Shown here: positions 18,724-28,172 of the stretch, in pieces
Position numbering within the stretch: the stretch's first letter is position 1
Layout of the letters: each line of letters begins with the position of its first letter
NCBI GenBank assembly: GCA_015229115.1
Contig: JADGCH010000023.1
Coordinates: 1-35,126 of the forward strand
Source of the DNA: Magnetococcales bacterium
Lineage (GTDB): Bacteria > Pseudomonadota > Magnetococcia > Magnetococcales > JADGCH01
DNA: 35,126 bases
Direction: 5' to 3'
Translations under genes and position numbers: made by a program
The notes under the pieces: generated by a model
Seen by the model: only the letters and a program-made list of their open reading frames with translations
Database searches by the model: none
What the model was told of the DNA's origin: nothing

Positions 18724-20215
18724 TTACGCCGTACCGGAAGTAGGAAAAGATATTGTCACGCCACCCCTTCGGTCTGGCACCATGGCCCATCTGGCTCCCT
18801 ATGTCGCAGCCGAAAAGCATATGGAGCCGCTTGGCTTCCCAGGAAGTCGGGTTGACAACTGGCAGGAGCAGGGCGTAGCCAAGCTGGGGGACATGCTGCA
18901 GAAGTATCGTTCCCTGCAGGTGTTCATGGACATCTGTGTCAAGTGTGGCGCCTGTACCGATAAGTGCCACTATTTTCTCGGCACCCAGGATCCCTATAAC
19001 ATGCCGGTGCAGCGCGCTGAATTGTTGCGTAGTGTCTACCGACGCTATTTTACCCCGGCAGGCCAGTATGCTCCCAAGCTGGTCCGGGCTGCTGACCTGG
19101 ACGAAGAGATGCTGGGTAAATGGAGCACCTACTTTCACCAGTGCTCGCAGTGCCGTCGCTGCTCGGTGTTCTGTCCTTATGGCATCGATACAGCCGAAAT
19201 CACCATGGCCGCACGCGAGATCATGGACTCCATCGGTGTTGGGCACAAGTACAGCACCGAGATCATCGGCAAGGTTCACACCATCGGCAACAATCTTGGT
19301 ATTCCCAGGGCGGCCTTGGGCGGGACGCTGCGGTTTGTCGAAGATGACATCCTCGACAATACCGGTCACGAGGTGGCCTTACCGGTCGATGTCCATGGAG
19401 CGGAAGTGTTGCTGGTACCACCCTCAGCTGATTTCTTCAGCGAACCGCACATCAGCTCACTGATGGGTTATGCCAAGGTGTTTCATCAGGCTGGCATCAG
19501 CTTCACCGTCAGCTCTTATGCCTCGGAAGCAGCCAATTTTGGTATGTTCATCGGTAGTTACGCCCAGAAACAGAAAATCTCCCAGCGTATCGCCGAAAAA
19601 GCGCGTGAACTGGGGGTCAAACGCATCGTCGTTGGTGAATGCGGCCATGCCTGGCGTGTTGCCTACAGCTTCTGGAACACCCTTAATGGTCCGTTCGACT
19701 TCCTCGATCCCAACTATCCGGTACCGCAGCACATCTGCGAGTTTACCTACGACCTTTATAAAAAGGGGGCGCTGGTGTTCGACAAGGAGGCCAACGACAA
19801 TCTGCGCGTCACCTTCCACGACTCCTGCAACGTGGCCCGTGGTTCACGCATGGGGTCGGAGCCGGGTGGGCAGATGGCCATCCCGCGTGCCCTGATTCAG
19901 GCTACCTGTAATCACTTCTGTGAAATGGATCAGGATACCATTGGTGAACGTACCTTCTGTTGTGGTGGTGGGGGTGGTCTGTTGACCGATGAGCTGATGG
20001 ATCTGCGCATCAAGGGGGCCCTGCCCAGGGTGACCGCCCTCAAGCAGGTCATGAAAGAGGACAAGGTCAATTATGTCGCCTTGATCTGCGCTATCTGCAA
20101 GGCGCAGTTCACCAAGATACTGCCCATGTATGGTATCCCGATGGAAACTGTGGGAGGGGTGCATCAACTGGTCAACAATGCCATCCAGCTTGGTGCCAAA
20201 AAGGGTATCGTATGA
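18716..20215 (+). CDS. dsrK: DsrK-like iron-sulfur protein (HdrD family)
   Basis: Cytoplasmic iron-sulfur subunit that pairs with DsrM and is thought to reduce the DsrC trisulfide. The 499-residue protein has two [4Fe-4S] motifs, [11 protein letters not shown] (C74, C77, C80, C84) and [11 protein letters not shown] (C143, C146, C149, C153). CCG-type cysteine domains follow, including GECGHAWR and CCGGGGG (C415, C416), as in heterodisulfide reductase HdrD. The start is GTG at 18716 with AAGGAG upstream, inside the end of dsrM. Its stop overlaps the rph start as ATGA. Neither dsrJOP nor dsrAB is nearby, so this is the two-subunit MK form at this locus. Confidence 0.9.
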   Translation: MADYAVPEVGKDIVTPPLRSGTMAHLAPYVAAEKHMEPLGFPGSRVDNWQEQGVAKLGDMLQKYRSLQVFMDICVKCGACTDKCHYFLGTQDPYNMPVQRAELLRSVYRRYFTPAGQYAPKLVRAADLDEEMLGKWSTYFHQCSQCRRCSVFCPYGIDTAEITMAAREIMDSIGVGHKYSTEIIGKVHTIGNNLGIPRAALGGTLRFVEDDILDNTGHEVALPVDVHGAEVLLVPPSADFFSEPHISSLMGYAKVFHQAGISFTVSSYASEAANFGMFIGSYAQKQKISQRIAEKARELGVKRIVVGECGHAWRVAYSFWNTLNGPFDFLDPNYPVPQHICEFTYDLYKKGALVFDKEANDNLRVTFHDSCNVARGSRMGSEPGGQMAIPRALIQATCNHFCEMDQDTIGERTFCCGGGGGLLTDELMDLRIKGALPRVTALKQVMKEDKVNYVALICAICKAQFTKILPMYGIPMETVGGVHQLVNNAIQLGAKKGIV

Positions 20216-20928
20216 GAACCGGTGGTCGGTTACCGGATGCGTTGCGCCCGGTAACCATCCAGCGTGGATTCAATGGTCATGCCGAAGGTTCCTGCCTCAT
20301 CTGCTGTGGCCAAACTCAGGTGATCTGCACTGCCTCGGTGGAGGAATCGCTGCCACCCTGGCTGCGTGGACAGGAACGGGGTTGGCTGACGGCTGAGTAT
20401 GGCATGCTACCCCGTGCCACCAGCGAGCGTACACCCAGGGAGGCCGGTCGTGGCAAACAGGGCGGGCGTACTCTGGAAATCCAGCGTCTCATCGGTCGCG
20501 CGCTGCGGGCTGTGGTTGATTTCGAGCGGTTGGGCAAACGGACCATCCACATCGACTGTGATGTGATCCAGGCCGATGGGGGAACCCGTACCGCCGCCAT
20601 AACCGGTGCTTTTGTGGCACTGGCCGACGCCTGCCGCTGGTTGCAACAAAAGCAGTCCCTGTCCGTCTCACCTCTGAAGGATAGCCTTGCGGCCGTCAGT
20701 TGCGGTCTGGTCGGGGAACAGCCCCTGCTGGATCTCGATTACAGCGAAGATTCCCGCTGTGATGTCGACATGAATTTCGTCATGACCGGTGCAGGCCTGT
20801 TTGTCGAGTTGCAGGGTACCGCCGAGGGACACCCTTTTTCGCGCCAGCAGTTTGACCTCATGTCCCGGTTGGCCGAGCAGGGCATTCGCCAGCTGCTGGC
20901 GCTGCAGCAACAGGTGCTGGCATCGTAA
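20212..20928 (+). CDS. rph: Ribonuclease PH
   Basis: Phosphorolytic 3' exoribonuclease that trims tRNA precursors. The 238-residue protein starts [14 protein letters not shown] and shows the RNase PH phosphate and active-site segments ([58 protein letters not shown]). Length is normal and it looks complete. The ATG overlaps the dsrK stop (ATGA), so a housekeeping gene is coupled to the dsr genes. In many proteobacteria rph is followed by rdgB and then hemW; here hemW follows directly and rdgB is absent. Confidence 0.96.
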   Translation: MRTGGRLPDALRPVTIQRGFNGHAEGSCLICCGQTQVICTASVEESLPPWLRGQERGWLTAEYGMLPRATSERTPREAGRGKQGGRTLEIQRLIGRALRAVVDFERLGKRTIHIDCDVIQADGGTRTAAITGAFVALADACRWLQQKQSLSVSPLKDSLAAVSCGLVGEQPLLDLDYSEDSRCDVDMNFVMTGAGLFVELQGTAEGHPFSRQQFDLMSRLAEQGIRQLLALQQQVLAS

Positions 20929-22064
20929 CAGAGGCCAGGGAGAATCTCTCCCTCTATGTCCACATCCCCTATTGTCATAGCAAGTGCCCCTACTGTGATT
21001 TTTATTCCCAGGCTGTTACAACCCTGGATGCTGCCTCCTATATCGATGCCTTGCTGACCGAGCTCTCGGTTTGGCGCCGCTGGCTGGTCGATGATCACAG
21101 GGCGTTGCAGTCGATTTTCATTGGTGGTGGGACACCATCGTTGTTGTCGGTGGTCGACGTTGAACGTCTGTTGAATGGCGTGGCGTCGCTGTGGCCGTTG
21201 CCGACTGGCTGCGAGGTAACCCTGGAGGCCAATCCGGAATCGGTCTGCTTCGACAAGCTGCAGGGTTATCGTCGGGCTGGTGTCAACCGGCTCAGTCTCG
21301 GCATTCAGGCCTTCGATGATAACCGTCTGCGGCAGCTGGGACGCTGCCACGATCTCGCCACGGCGCGACAGGCTATTCGCATGGCGCAGCAGGCCGGATT
21401 TGCCAGCCTCAATCTCGATCTGATCTATGCCACGCCCGGCCACGATCCCATAATCTGGCAACGTGAACTGACCGAAGCCATGGCTTGGCAACCCGACCAT
21501 CTCTCCTGTTATGAATTGACACTGGAGTCCGGACAACAGCAGTGGTCGCTGCCGGATGAAGAGCAGCAATTGGATTTGTGGCGCATCACACGCCAGACTC
21601 TGGCGCAACAGGGTTGGCAACCCTATGAGGTGAGCAATTTTGCCCGACCGGGGCAAGCCTGTCGTCACAACCGTCATTACTGGGATTTTGGCGATTACAT
21701 CGCCGTTGGCGCTGCTGCCCATGGCAAGTGGACCGATCCCAACAACCATCTCTACCGCAGCGCCAATGAGAGCAACACCCGTGCTTACCTGAAACGCCTG
21801 TCTGGCCGAAATCCGACCTTGCTGCTGGAACCGGTCAACCGTCATCAGGCCGCCCGCGAATGCCTGATGATGGGACTGCGCACCACAACCGGTCTCCATC
21901 GACAGACCTATGAATCCGTATCCGGATATGATTTACTGCAACAACAGCCATCCGTGGTTCAACAACTGGCCGAGGCCGGACTATTAACTGTGACGGACGA
22001 TCACATCATCCTGACTGAATCGGGAACGGCCGTAGCCAATGCGGTCATGTTGGCCTTGATATGA
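20922..22064 (+). CDS. hemW: Radical SAM protein HemW without a normal start codon
   Basis: HemW-type heme chaperone of the radical SAM family (formerly annotated as an oxygen-independent coproporphyrinogen III oxidase). In frame from 20940 the sequence reads [12 protein letters not shown] then HSKCPYC, so the C-x3-C-x2-C cluster motif (codons at 20973, 20985 and 20994) is intact. GGGTPSLL, the LGIQAFDD segment and the HemW C-terminal domain follow. The frame is open from 20856, but it holds no ATG, GTG or TTG before the cysteine motif. The first usual start is TTG at 21051, which would remove the catalytic cluster. I therefore mark the nominal start as ATC at 20922, which is uncertain. It overlaps the rph stop, and a small GGGAGA/TCTCCC hairpin (20938-20952) sits in the early codons. 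Confidence 0.85.
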   Translation: MVTEARENLSLYVHIPYCHSKCPYCDFYSQAVTTLDAASYIDALLTELSVWRRWLVDDHRALQSIFIGGGTPSLLSVVDVERLLNGVASLWPLPTGCEVTLEANPESVCFDKLQGYRRAGVNRLSLGIQAFDDNRLRQLGRCHDLATARQAIRMAQQAGFASLNLDLIYATPGHDPIIWQRELTEAMAWQPDHLSCYELTLESGQQQWSLPDEEQQLDLWRITRQTLAQQGWQPYEVSNFARPGQACRHNRHYWDFGDYIAVGAAAHGKWTDPNNHLYRSANESNTRAYLKRLSGRNPTLLLEPVNRHQAARECLMMGLRTTTGLHRQTYESVSGYDLLQQQPSVVQQLAEAGLLTVTDDHIILTESGTAVANAVMLALI

Positions 22065-22067
22065 ACC

Positions 22068-22763
22068 ATGACAGACAAAATCGACGGCTATCCTGTTATT
22101 TCACGGGGCTCAACGTTGATGATTACACAGTCAATACAAGCTGTCCTGTTTGCAGTGGCGATGATCCTCAGCTGGATGGTTTTGCCAACTCCAGCCAACT
22201 CAAAAGACCCATTCACCGAAATACTGGCCACTGCTGAAACTCTGGCACAGCTGCGTCGGGGTGGCTTTGTGCTCTACCTTCGTCACGGCTATACGGACAA
22301 CAGTAAACCAGACCATGTGCCCCATGTCGATTTGAAGGATTGTTCCACCCAACGCCCCCTCACTGAAACGGGGCAACTGCTGGTGGCCCATGTGGGCCAT
22401 GCCATACGCCAAGCAGACATTCCCGTTGGTACCGTTTACGTCAGCCCGCTGTGCCGAACCAAAGAAACGGCAGACCACGCCTTTCCTGACAAGATTTACA
22501 AGGTCGATCCTGATCTGATCTATACCGCCAACATGACCCGCGAACAAAAGGTACCTGTCATTGCCAGGACCCGTCAACTGCTGTCCACCCCTGTTGAACA
22601 GGGTAGCAACCGTTTGCTGGTTTCTCACGCACCCAATCTCATGGATCTGATCGGCTATTTTCCTAAGGAAGGCACGTTGGTCATTTTCCGTCCTCTTGGC
22701 CCGTCCGGCTTCGATTACGTCGCCAGCATCACACCCCTGTTATGGCCAGAGCTACTCAAATGA
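22068..22763 (+). CDS. Histidine phosphatase family protein, probably exported
   Basis: Member of the phosphoglycerate-mutase-like (histidine phosphatase) superfamily. RHG motif LRHGYTDNS carries the catalytic histidine; VSPLCRTKETA supplies the second arginine, and LLVSHAPNLMDL the second histidine. An N-terminal hydrophobic stretch (QAVLFAVAMILSWMVLP then PANSK) looks like a signal peptide, so the mature protein is probably periplasmic. An alternative start at 22119 would begin just before that stretch; I cannot decide between them. It follows hemW by 3 bases and overlaps the kinase frame at its end. The natural substrate is unknown. Confidence 0.8.
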   Translation: MTDKIDGYPVISRGSTLMITQSIQAVLFAVAMILSWMVLPTPANSKDPFTEILATAETLAQLRRGGFVLYLRHGYTDNSKPDHVPHVDLKDCSTQRPLTETGQLLVAHVGHAIRQADIPVGTVYVSPLCRTKETADHAFPDKIYKVDPDLIYTANMTREQKVPVIARTRQLLSTPVEQGSNRLLVSHAPNLMDLIGYFPKEGTLVIFRPLGPSGFDYVASITPLLWPELLK

Positions 22764-22774
22764 CGGAGAGGGGC

Positions 22775-25700
22775 ATGTCGTTTCATCGATCCAGGATCGT
22801 GTCCTATCTGATGATTTTTTTCCTGCCAGTCGCATTGGTTACTTTACCTATTGCCTTATTCAGCCTGATATCTTTCTATAATATTCGTCATGATCACAAA
22901 CAGACTATCGAACAACAGGTTTACAAGGTTGAGTATATCTCCAGAGTGATGCGTTTCAACCAGGAAATCGTTGCTATCCAGCGTCTGGTCGACCAGACGC
23001 TGCGCCAGGCTGCTGCCGGTCAACTGGACGAGGGTCGTGTTTACCAAATCCATTCCGACATCGTCAACCGTCTTGCCCTGCTTGATCAGTCGTTGCGGGT
23101 TGCGATCAACGTGGAGCAGGGTTCCCAGCTTGCCCAGGAGACTCTGTCCGATTTTGATGCCTATCGCAATTTTGTCATTATGGCAACCGATATTGCTGCC
23201 ATTGATCCGCTAGGGGCCATGCGTTATGCCTATCAGGCCGCCACCCATTACATTGACCTGTCCGAGCATACCTATGCCATTGCCGGAGAACTGGCCACCG
23301 AGACCTTGCACCAGGGTCAATTCCACCGCAGGCTTTTCGAACAGAATGCCATCCAGATCCTCGTGGCCAGTAGTCTGTTGCTGGTTACCCTGCTGTTATT
23401 ATGGCTGTTGCTAACCCATTGGCTCACGCGGGGCATCACGCATCTGACCGAGGGATTGCAGGCTCTGGCAGATGGTCATGTCCACTCGATTGATCTGTCG
23501 ATATTGCAGAAAATTCGCAATAACCGTCACAGTATTTTGCACGATATGGCACGGGCGGTACTGGCTTTTCGCCACACCCTGATCGCATTGCAGACAACGC
23601 GCTACAACCTCGGTGAACGTATCAAGGAAATCACCTGTCTGTACGATATTTCGCGAATCACTGAACGGGATGACCTTGAGATTGACGAGATTATGAAAGC
23701 TGTATGTTTATGTCTACCGCCGGCCATGCGTTACCCGGATGTTGCCGTCGCGTTCGTGGAACACAGTGGTATAAGCTTCGGTTTCAGCTCGCCATCCGTT
23801 ATCAGGGAACACATCCGTTCTTCCTTTATTGGCATGGATGGACAACCAGGACATGTGACCGTGGCCTATTACGCCCCTTTGCCCAGCGGAGCAGGAGCCC
23901 CTTTCCTTGACGAGGAACGCGATCTGCTGGATGCCATTGCCATGCGCCTGAGCCACGCCATAGAAAGTCGTCGCAGCAAAATGGTGGAATACGATCAGCA
24001 ACAGCTGATGAATGCCATCGTCGAGCAGGCTCCGGACGCCATTGAACTGGTCGATGCTGCCACTCTGAAATTTGTCCAGATCAACGAAGCTAGTTGCCGC
24101 CTATCGGGGTATAGCCGTGATGAATTGCTCAACATGAAAGTGTCTGATATTCAGGCAGCCATGACAGAAGATGATCTGATTGGTGTCACCGCTGACATCA
24201 AAAACGAGGGAACGATCCAGTTCGAAAGCCTCCATAAGCGCAAGGATGGCAGTGTCATCCATGTGCGCATCAACGTACGGGCCATCCGCCAGAATGGTCG
24301 CGACTATATCGTTGGCGTGTGGCGTGACATCACGGCTGAAAAAACAGCCCAAAACCGCCTGGAACAACTGGTGGCAGAACGCACCGCTGAGGTAGTCGCC
24401 ATCAGCAACGAGCAACAAGCTATTTTCGATGCAGCTGGTTCGGGAGTGGTGTTGGCAAAAAATCGTACCATCATCCGTTGCAACCGCCGCATGGATGAAA
24501 TGTTCGGTTACGCTCCAGGGGAACAGATCGGCCTGTCGACCCGTATCTGGTATACCGATGATGAGTCCTTTGCCGTGGCTGGTGAAGAAATTTACCACCA
24601 GGTCTCCCAAGGACAGATCCATGTTCGCGAACAGTACATGATACGCAAGGATGGCAGCGGTTTCTGGGCCCGATTTTCCGGACGAGCCCTTGACAAGGAC
24701 GATTTGACCAAAGGAATGGTCAGCATCATTGATGACATCACCTCTGAGCATAAATTACTTGAGGAAATGCAAAAAGCCCGCACCCTGGCTGAAGAGGCTG
24801 CCAGGATGAAATCGGATTTTCTGGCTAACATGAGCCATGAAATCCGTACACCGATGAATGCCATCATCGGTATGAGCTATCTGACGCTCCAAACCGAACT
24901 GACCCAACGCCAGCGCAACTATGTCCAGAAAGTACATCGTTCTGCCGAATCACTGCTTGGAATTATCAATGATATTCTCGATTTTTCCAAAATTGAGGCC
25001 GTTAAATTGTCCATGGAAACGATTGATTTTCGCCTGGAGGATATCTTCGACAATCTGGCCAGTATCGTCGGTCTCAAGGTTGAGGAAAAGGGGTTGGAAC
25101 TGCACTTTGATATGGCCCACGATGTTCCCACCTGTCTCATCGGTGACCCTTTGCGTCTGGAACAGATCCTGATCAACCTGGGCAATAATGCCGTCAAATT
25201 TACCCAGAAAGGGGATATCGTCATCAGGGTACGCCGGTCGGCTTGTGAAGCAGACCGGGTCAAACTTCACTTCAGTGTGCGAGACAGCGGCATTGGCATG
25301 ACCGAAGAACAACAGAAACAGTTGTTCAACCCCTTCAGTCAGGCCGACAGCTCTACCACCCGCGAATTTGGCGGTACCGGCCTGGGTTTGGCCATCTGCA
25401 AAAAACTGGTGGAGATGATGCAGGGTACCATCTGGGTTGAAAGCCGTCATGGTCAGGGAAGCACCTTTCATTTCACCATTTGGCTCACGGTCGGCAGCGA
25501 TGTCGCGCCATCCGCGAAAGCGGAAGATTTCAACGCAGCCGATCAACATATCCTGGTAGTCGATGACAACGCCACTGCCCGGGAAATATTGACCGGGATG
25601 GTTCAATCTATGGGATTTCGGGTCGAAGTGACCGACAGTGGTCCATCAGCCCTGTCTCTGATCGAGGTGGCGGCACAGTGCAACGACCCCTTTCATCTTG

Positions 25701-27037
25701 TCCTGATGGACTGGCACATGCCTGAAATGGATGGTATCGCGACAGCACGCACCCTGCAGAAAGAGCGCTCTGAAAAAGCGTTACCGCTGGTCATCATGGT
25801 GACCGCTTATGGACGGGAAGAGGCCGCACAGTCGGCATCCGGTCTCGGCATCAAGGAATTTCTAACCAAACCGGTTTCTTCCTCGACACTGTTGGACGCC
25901 ATCGTATCGGCCCTGGGAGGACAGCGAATTTCCGAACAGCGCGTCTATCAATTGCTGCATGAAGAACATACTTTCGTGACTCAATTGCAGGGCGCCAGGG
26001 TCCTGTTGGTAGAGGATAATGAAATCAACCAGGAACTGGCTCTTGAGCTGCTATCCAGCAACGGTATCCTCGTCGAGGTAGCCAATCATGGTCAGGAAGC
26101 CCTTGAAAAGCTGGCTCTTGAACATTTTGACGGCGTTCTCATGGACATCCATATGCCGGTAATGGATGGCTATACCACCACCCGAACCATCCGCCAACAG
26201 CATCCGTGGCAAAAGTTGCCCATTATCGCCATGACCGCCAATGCCATGGCAACCGACATGGAAAAAATCGTGGCTGCTGGTATGAACGACCGTATTATCA
26301 AGCCAATCAATGTGCGGGACATGTTTGCCACCATGGCACGCTGGATCACACCGGCACAACGGCCGTCCGACACCATCAAGGCTGCCGTTATTCCATCCGG
26401 TCAGCAAGCTCAGCCGTGGAAGCTGCCGACCTCTCTGCCAGGGATCGACCTGACCGATGGTTTATCGCGCTGCAATGGCAACACCACCCTTTACCATCAG
26501 TTGCTGAGCAAATTTTCCAGCAACCAGTCCGGTATCGTTGAAAAGATTGAACGGCACTGGCAGAACCACGAAATCGAAGAGGCTATCCGCCTTGCCCACA
26601 CGCTCAAGGGGGTGGCAGGAAATGTCGGCGCCACCGAGCTACACTGGGCCGCCAAAATGCTGGAATCTGCTCTGCACCGTCAAGGTCAAAACATCGACCC
26701 AACACTCCTCACCACCGTAGCCCATCAACTGGCCCTGGTCACAACAGGCCTTGCCAACATGCTGAACCAGGAGCACAGCGATGAAACGGCACCATCGGCA
26801 GCAACCGATTGGGAACAGGTTGGCAATTTATTGCAGCAGCTACGCCAGCTACTGCAGCAGGATGATCTTGAAGCAGTCGAGATCGTTGCGGCGCTGGCCG
26901 ATCAACTCCCCCATGCCAAGTATGATCATCTGATCAAGACGCTCTCCAGCCACATGGCTAAATACCATTTCAAGGCAGCGATTGATATCGTGGAAAAAAT
27001 TGAAACTTCCATCAAAACAGAAAGAGAAGGACCATGA
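22775..27037 (+). CDS. Hybrid sensor histidine kinase (GAF-PAS-PAS-HisKA-HATPase-REC-REC-HPt)
   Basis: Large membrane sensor and phosphorelay kinase of about 1420 residues. An N-terminal membrane span (about 7-33) and a second at 195-215 enclose a helical periplasmic domain. A HAMP-like segment, a GAF-like region (about 290-395), two PAS domains (about 411-522 and 547-659) and HisKA follow, with H688 in MSHEIRTPMN. HATPase has the N box GNNAVKFT and the G boxes GIGM and GTGLGLAI. Two receiver domains carry D979 and D1124, and a C-terminal HPt has H1275 in AHTLKGVAGN. All relay residues are present, so the protein looks functional. The ATG at 22775 is preferred because GGAG lies upstream; the ATG at 22760 overlaps the phosphatase stop. 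It is coupled by ATGA to the HD-GYP regulator. Confidence 0.93.
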   Translation: MSFHRSRIVSYLMIFFLPVALVTLPIALFSLISFYNIRHDHKQTIEQQVYKVEYISRVMRFNQEIVAIQRLVDQTLRQAAAGQLDEGRVYQIHSDIVNRLALLDQSLRVAINVEQGSQLAQETLSDFDAYRNFVIMATDIAAIDPLGAMRYAYQAATHYIDLSEHTYAIAGELATETLHQGQFHRRLFEQNAIQILVASSLLLVTLLLLWLLLTHWLTRGITHLTEGLQALADGHVHSIDLSILQKIRNNRHSILHDMARAVLAFRHTLIALQTTRYNLGERIKEITCLYDISRITERDDLEIDEIMKAVCLCLPPAMRYPDVAVAFVEHSGISFGFSSPSVIREHIRSSFIGMDGQPGHVTVAYYAPLPSGAGAPFLDEERDLLDAIAMRLSHAIESRRSKMVEYDQQQLMNAIVEQAPDAIELVDAATLKFVQINEASCRLSGYSRDELLNMKVSDIQAAMTEDDLIGVTADIKNEGTIQFESLHKRKDGSVIHVRINVRAIRQNGRDYIVGVWRDITAEKTAQNRLEQLVAERTAEVVAISNEQQAIFDAAGSGVVLAKNRTIIRCNRRMDEMFGYAPGEQIGLSTRIWYTDDESFAVAGEEIYHQVSQGQIHVREQYMIRKDGSGFWARFSGRALDKDDLTKGMVSIIDDITSEHKLLEEMQKARTLAEEAARMKSDFLANMSHEIRTPMNAIIGMSYLTLQTELTQRQRNYVQKVHRSAESLLGIINDILDFSKIEAVKLSMETIDFRLEDIFDNLASIVGLKVEEKGLELHFDMAHDVPTCLIGDPLRLEQILINLGNNAVKFTQKGDIVIRVRRSACEADRVKLHFSVRDSGIGMTEEQQKQLFNPFSQADSSTTREFGGTGLGLAICKKLVEMMQGTIWVESRHGQGSTFHFTIWLTVGSDVAPSAKAEDFNAADQHILVVDDNATAREILTGMVQSMGFRVEVTDSGPSALSLIEVAAQCNDPFHLVLMDWHMPEMDGIATARTLQKERSEKALPLVIMVTAYGREEAAQSASGLGIKEFLTKPVSSSTLLDAIVSALGGQRISEQRVYQLLHEEHTFVTQLQGARVLLVEDNEINQELALELLSSNGILVEVANHGQEALEKLALEHFDGVLMDIHMPVMDGYTTTRTIRQQHPWQKLPIIAMTANAMATDMEKIVAAGMNDRIIKPINVRDMFATMARWITPAQRPSDTIKAAVIPSGQQAQPWKLPTSLPGIDLTDGLSRCNGNTTLYHQLLSKFSSNQSGIVEKIERHWQNHEIEEAIRLAHTLKGVAGNVGATELHWAAKMLESALHRQGQNIDPTLLTTVAHQLALVTTGLANMLNQEHSDETAPSAATDWEQVGNLLQQLRQLLQQDDLEAVEIVAALADQLPHAKYDHLIKTLSSHMAKYHFKAAIDIVEKIETSIKTEREGP

Positions 27038-28080
27038 ATTCCACCAGAAACAAGGCTACCGTTCTCATTGTGGACGATACCCCGGAAAACATCGATCTGC
27101 TTGGAGGTATCCTGCGTAGCGAATACAAGATAAAGATCGCCATGGATGGCCAGAATGCCTTGCGTATTGCTGCGTCACAACCACAGCCTGACATGATCCT
27201 GCTGGATGTCATGATGCCCGATATGGATGGTTATGAAGTCTGCCGCCGACTGAAATCCAATCCAGCTACCGCCCCGATTCCTGTCATTTTTATTACCGCC
27301 AGAAGCGAGGTGGAAGATGAGAGAAAAGGCATTGAGATGGGGGCCATGGACTATATCGTCAAACCAATCAGTCCTCCCATTGTCGAAAGCAGGGTTCGCT
27401 CTCATCTGGCCCTGTACAACCATCAGCGCCATCTGGAAAATATTGTCAGGGAACGTACCGAAGAGCTGATCGGCACCCGTCTGGAAATCATCCGCCGACT
27501 GGGCCGTGCCGCTGAATTCAGGGACAACGAAACAGGGTTGCACGTCATCCGCATGAGCCATTATGCGCGCCTGATTGCTCAGTCACTGAACATCTCCGAT
27601 GAATGGACTGAACTGATCTTTCATGCTGCTCCCATGCACGATATCGGCAAGATTGGCATTCCAGACCGGGTACTCCTCAAACCGGGCAGGCTGGATGAAG
27701 AGGAATGGGTCATCATGCGTACTCATCCCCACATAGGATCCGATATTATTGGTGATCACGATTCAGAGCTGTTGCGCCTCTCCAGGCAAATCGCCCTGAC
27801 CCATCATGAAAAATGGGATGGGAGCGGTTATCCCCAGGGACTGCAAAAAAAAGACATCCCTCTTTCAGGCCGGATTGTCGCTATTGCCGATGTTTTTGAC
27901 GCCCTGACTTCAAAGCGCCCCTACAAGGAAGCTTGGTCCGTTACCAAGGCACTTGAAATTATTGACCAGGGTTCAGAAAGTCACTTTGATCCTGCTCTGG
28001 TTTCCATCTTTCATGGAATTCTTCCCGAGGCACTGGAAATCAAAAAGCGTTATGCTGAAACCGACATAACAGATCCTTAG
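27034..28080 (+). CDS. Response regulator with HD-GYP c-di-GMP phosphodiesterase domain
   Basis: RpfG-like regulator of 348 residues. The receiver domain (about 8-125) has the DD pair in VDDTPEN, phosphorylatable D58 (LLDVMMPDMDG) and K109-type lysine in VKPIS. The HD-GYP domain (about 150-335) has the HDIGKIGIPD metal site and HHEKWDGSGYP signature, as required for hydrolysis of cyclic di-GMP. ATGA overlap with the kinase stop indicates translational coupling, so the kinase HPt very probably signals to it. Output would be lower c-di-GMP, which commonly promotes motility over attachment. Confidence 0.95.
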   Translation: MNSTRNKATVLIVDDTPENIDLLGGILRSEYKIKIAMDGQNALRIAASQPQPDMILLDVMMPDMDGYEVCRRLKSNPATAPIPVIFITARSEVEDERKGIEMGAMDYIVKPISPPIVESRVRSHLALYNHQRHLENIVRERTEELIGTRLEIIRRLGRAAEFRDNETGLHVIRMSHYARLIAQSLNISDEWTELIFHAAPMHDIGKIGIPDRVLLKPGRLDEEEWVIMRTHPHIGSDIIGDHDSELLRLSRQIALTHHEKWDGSGYPQGLQKKDIPLSGRIVAIADVFDALTSKRPYKEAWSVTKALEIIDQGSESHFDPALVSIFHGILPEALEIKKRYAETDITDP

Positions 28081-28172
28081 ATTGACTTGCCTTGATGCCA
28101 CCATTGGTGTTATTTATGGTTTCGAAACACAACTCCCCTTTACCCCAACAACAGACAGAGGCAGTAGCGTAC

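Noticed and set aside
21051-22064. hemW beginning at TTG 21051
   Set aside because: This would omit the [12 protein letters not shown] motif that is clearly encoded upstream in the same frame.
28082-28172. Possible sucC promoter (TTGCCT or TTGACT with TTATTT/TATTTA)
   Set aside because: Hexamers are poor or the spacing is wrong; not enough to call.
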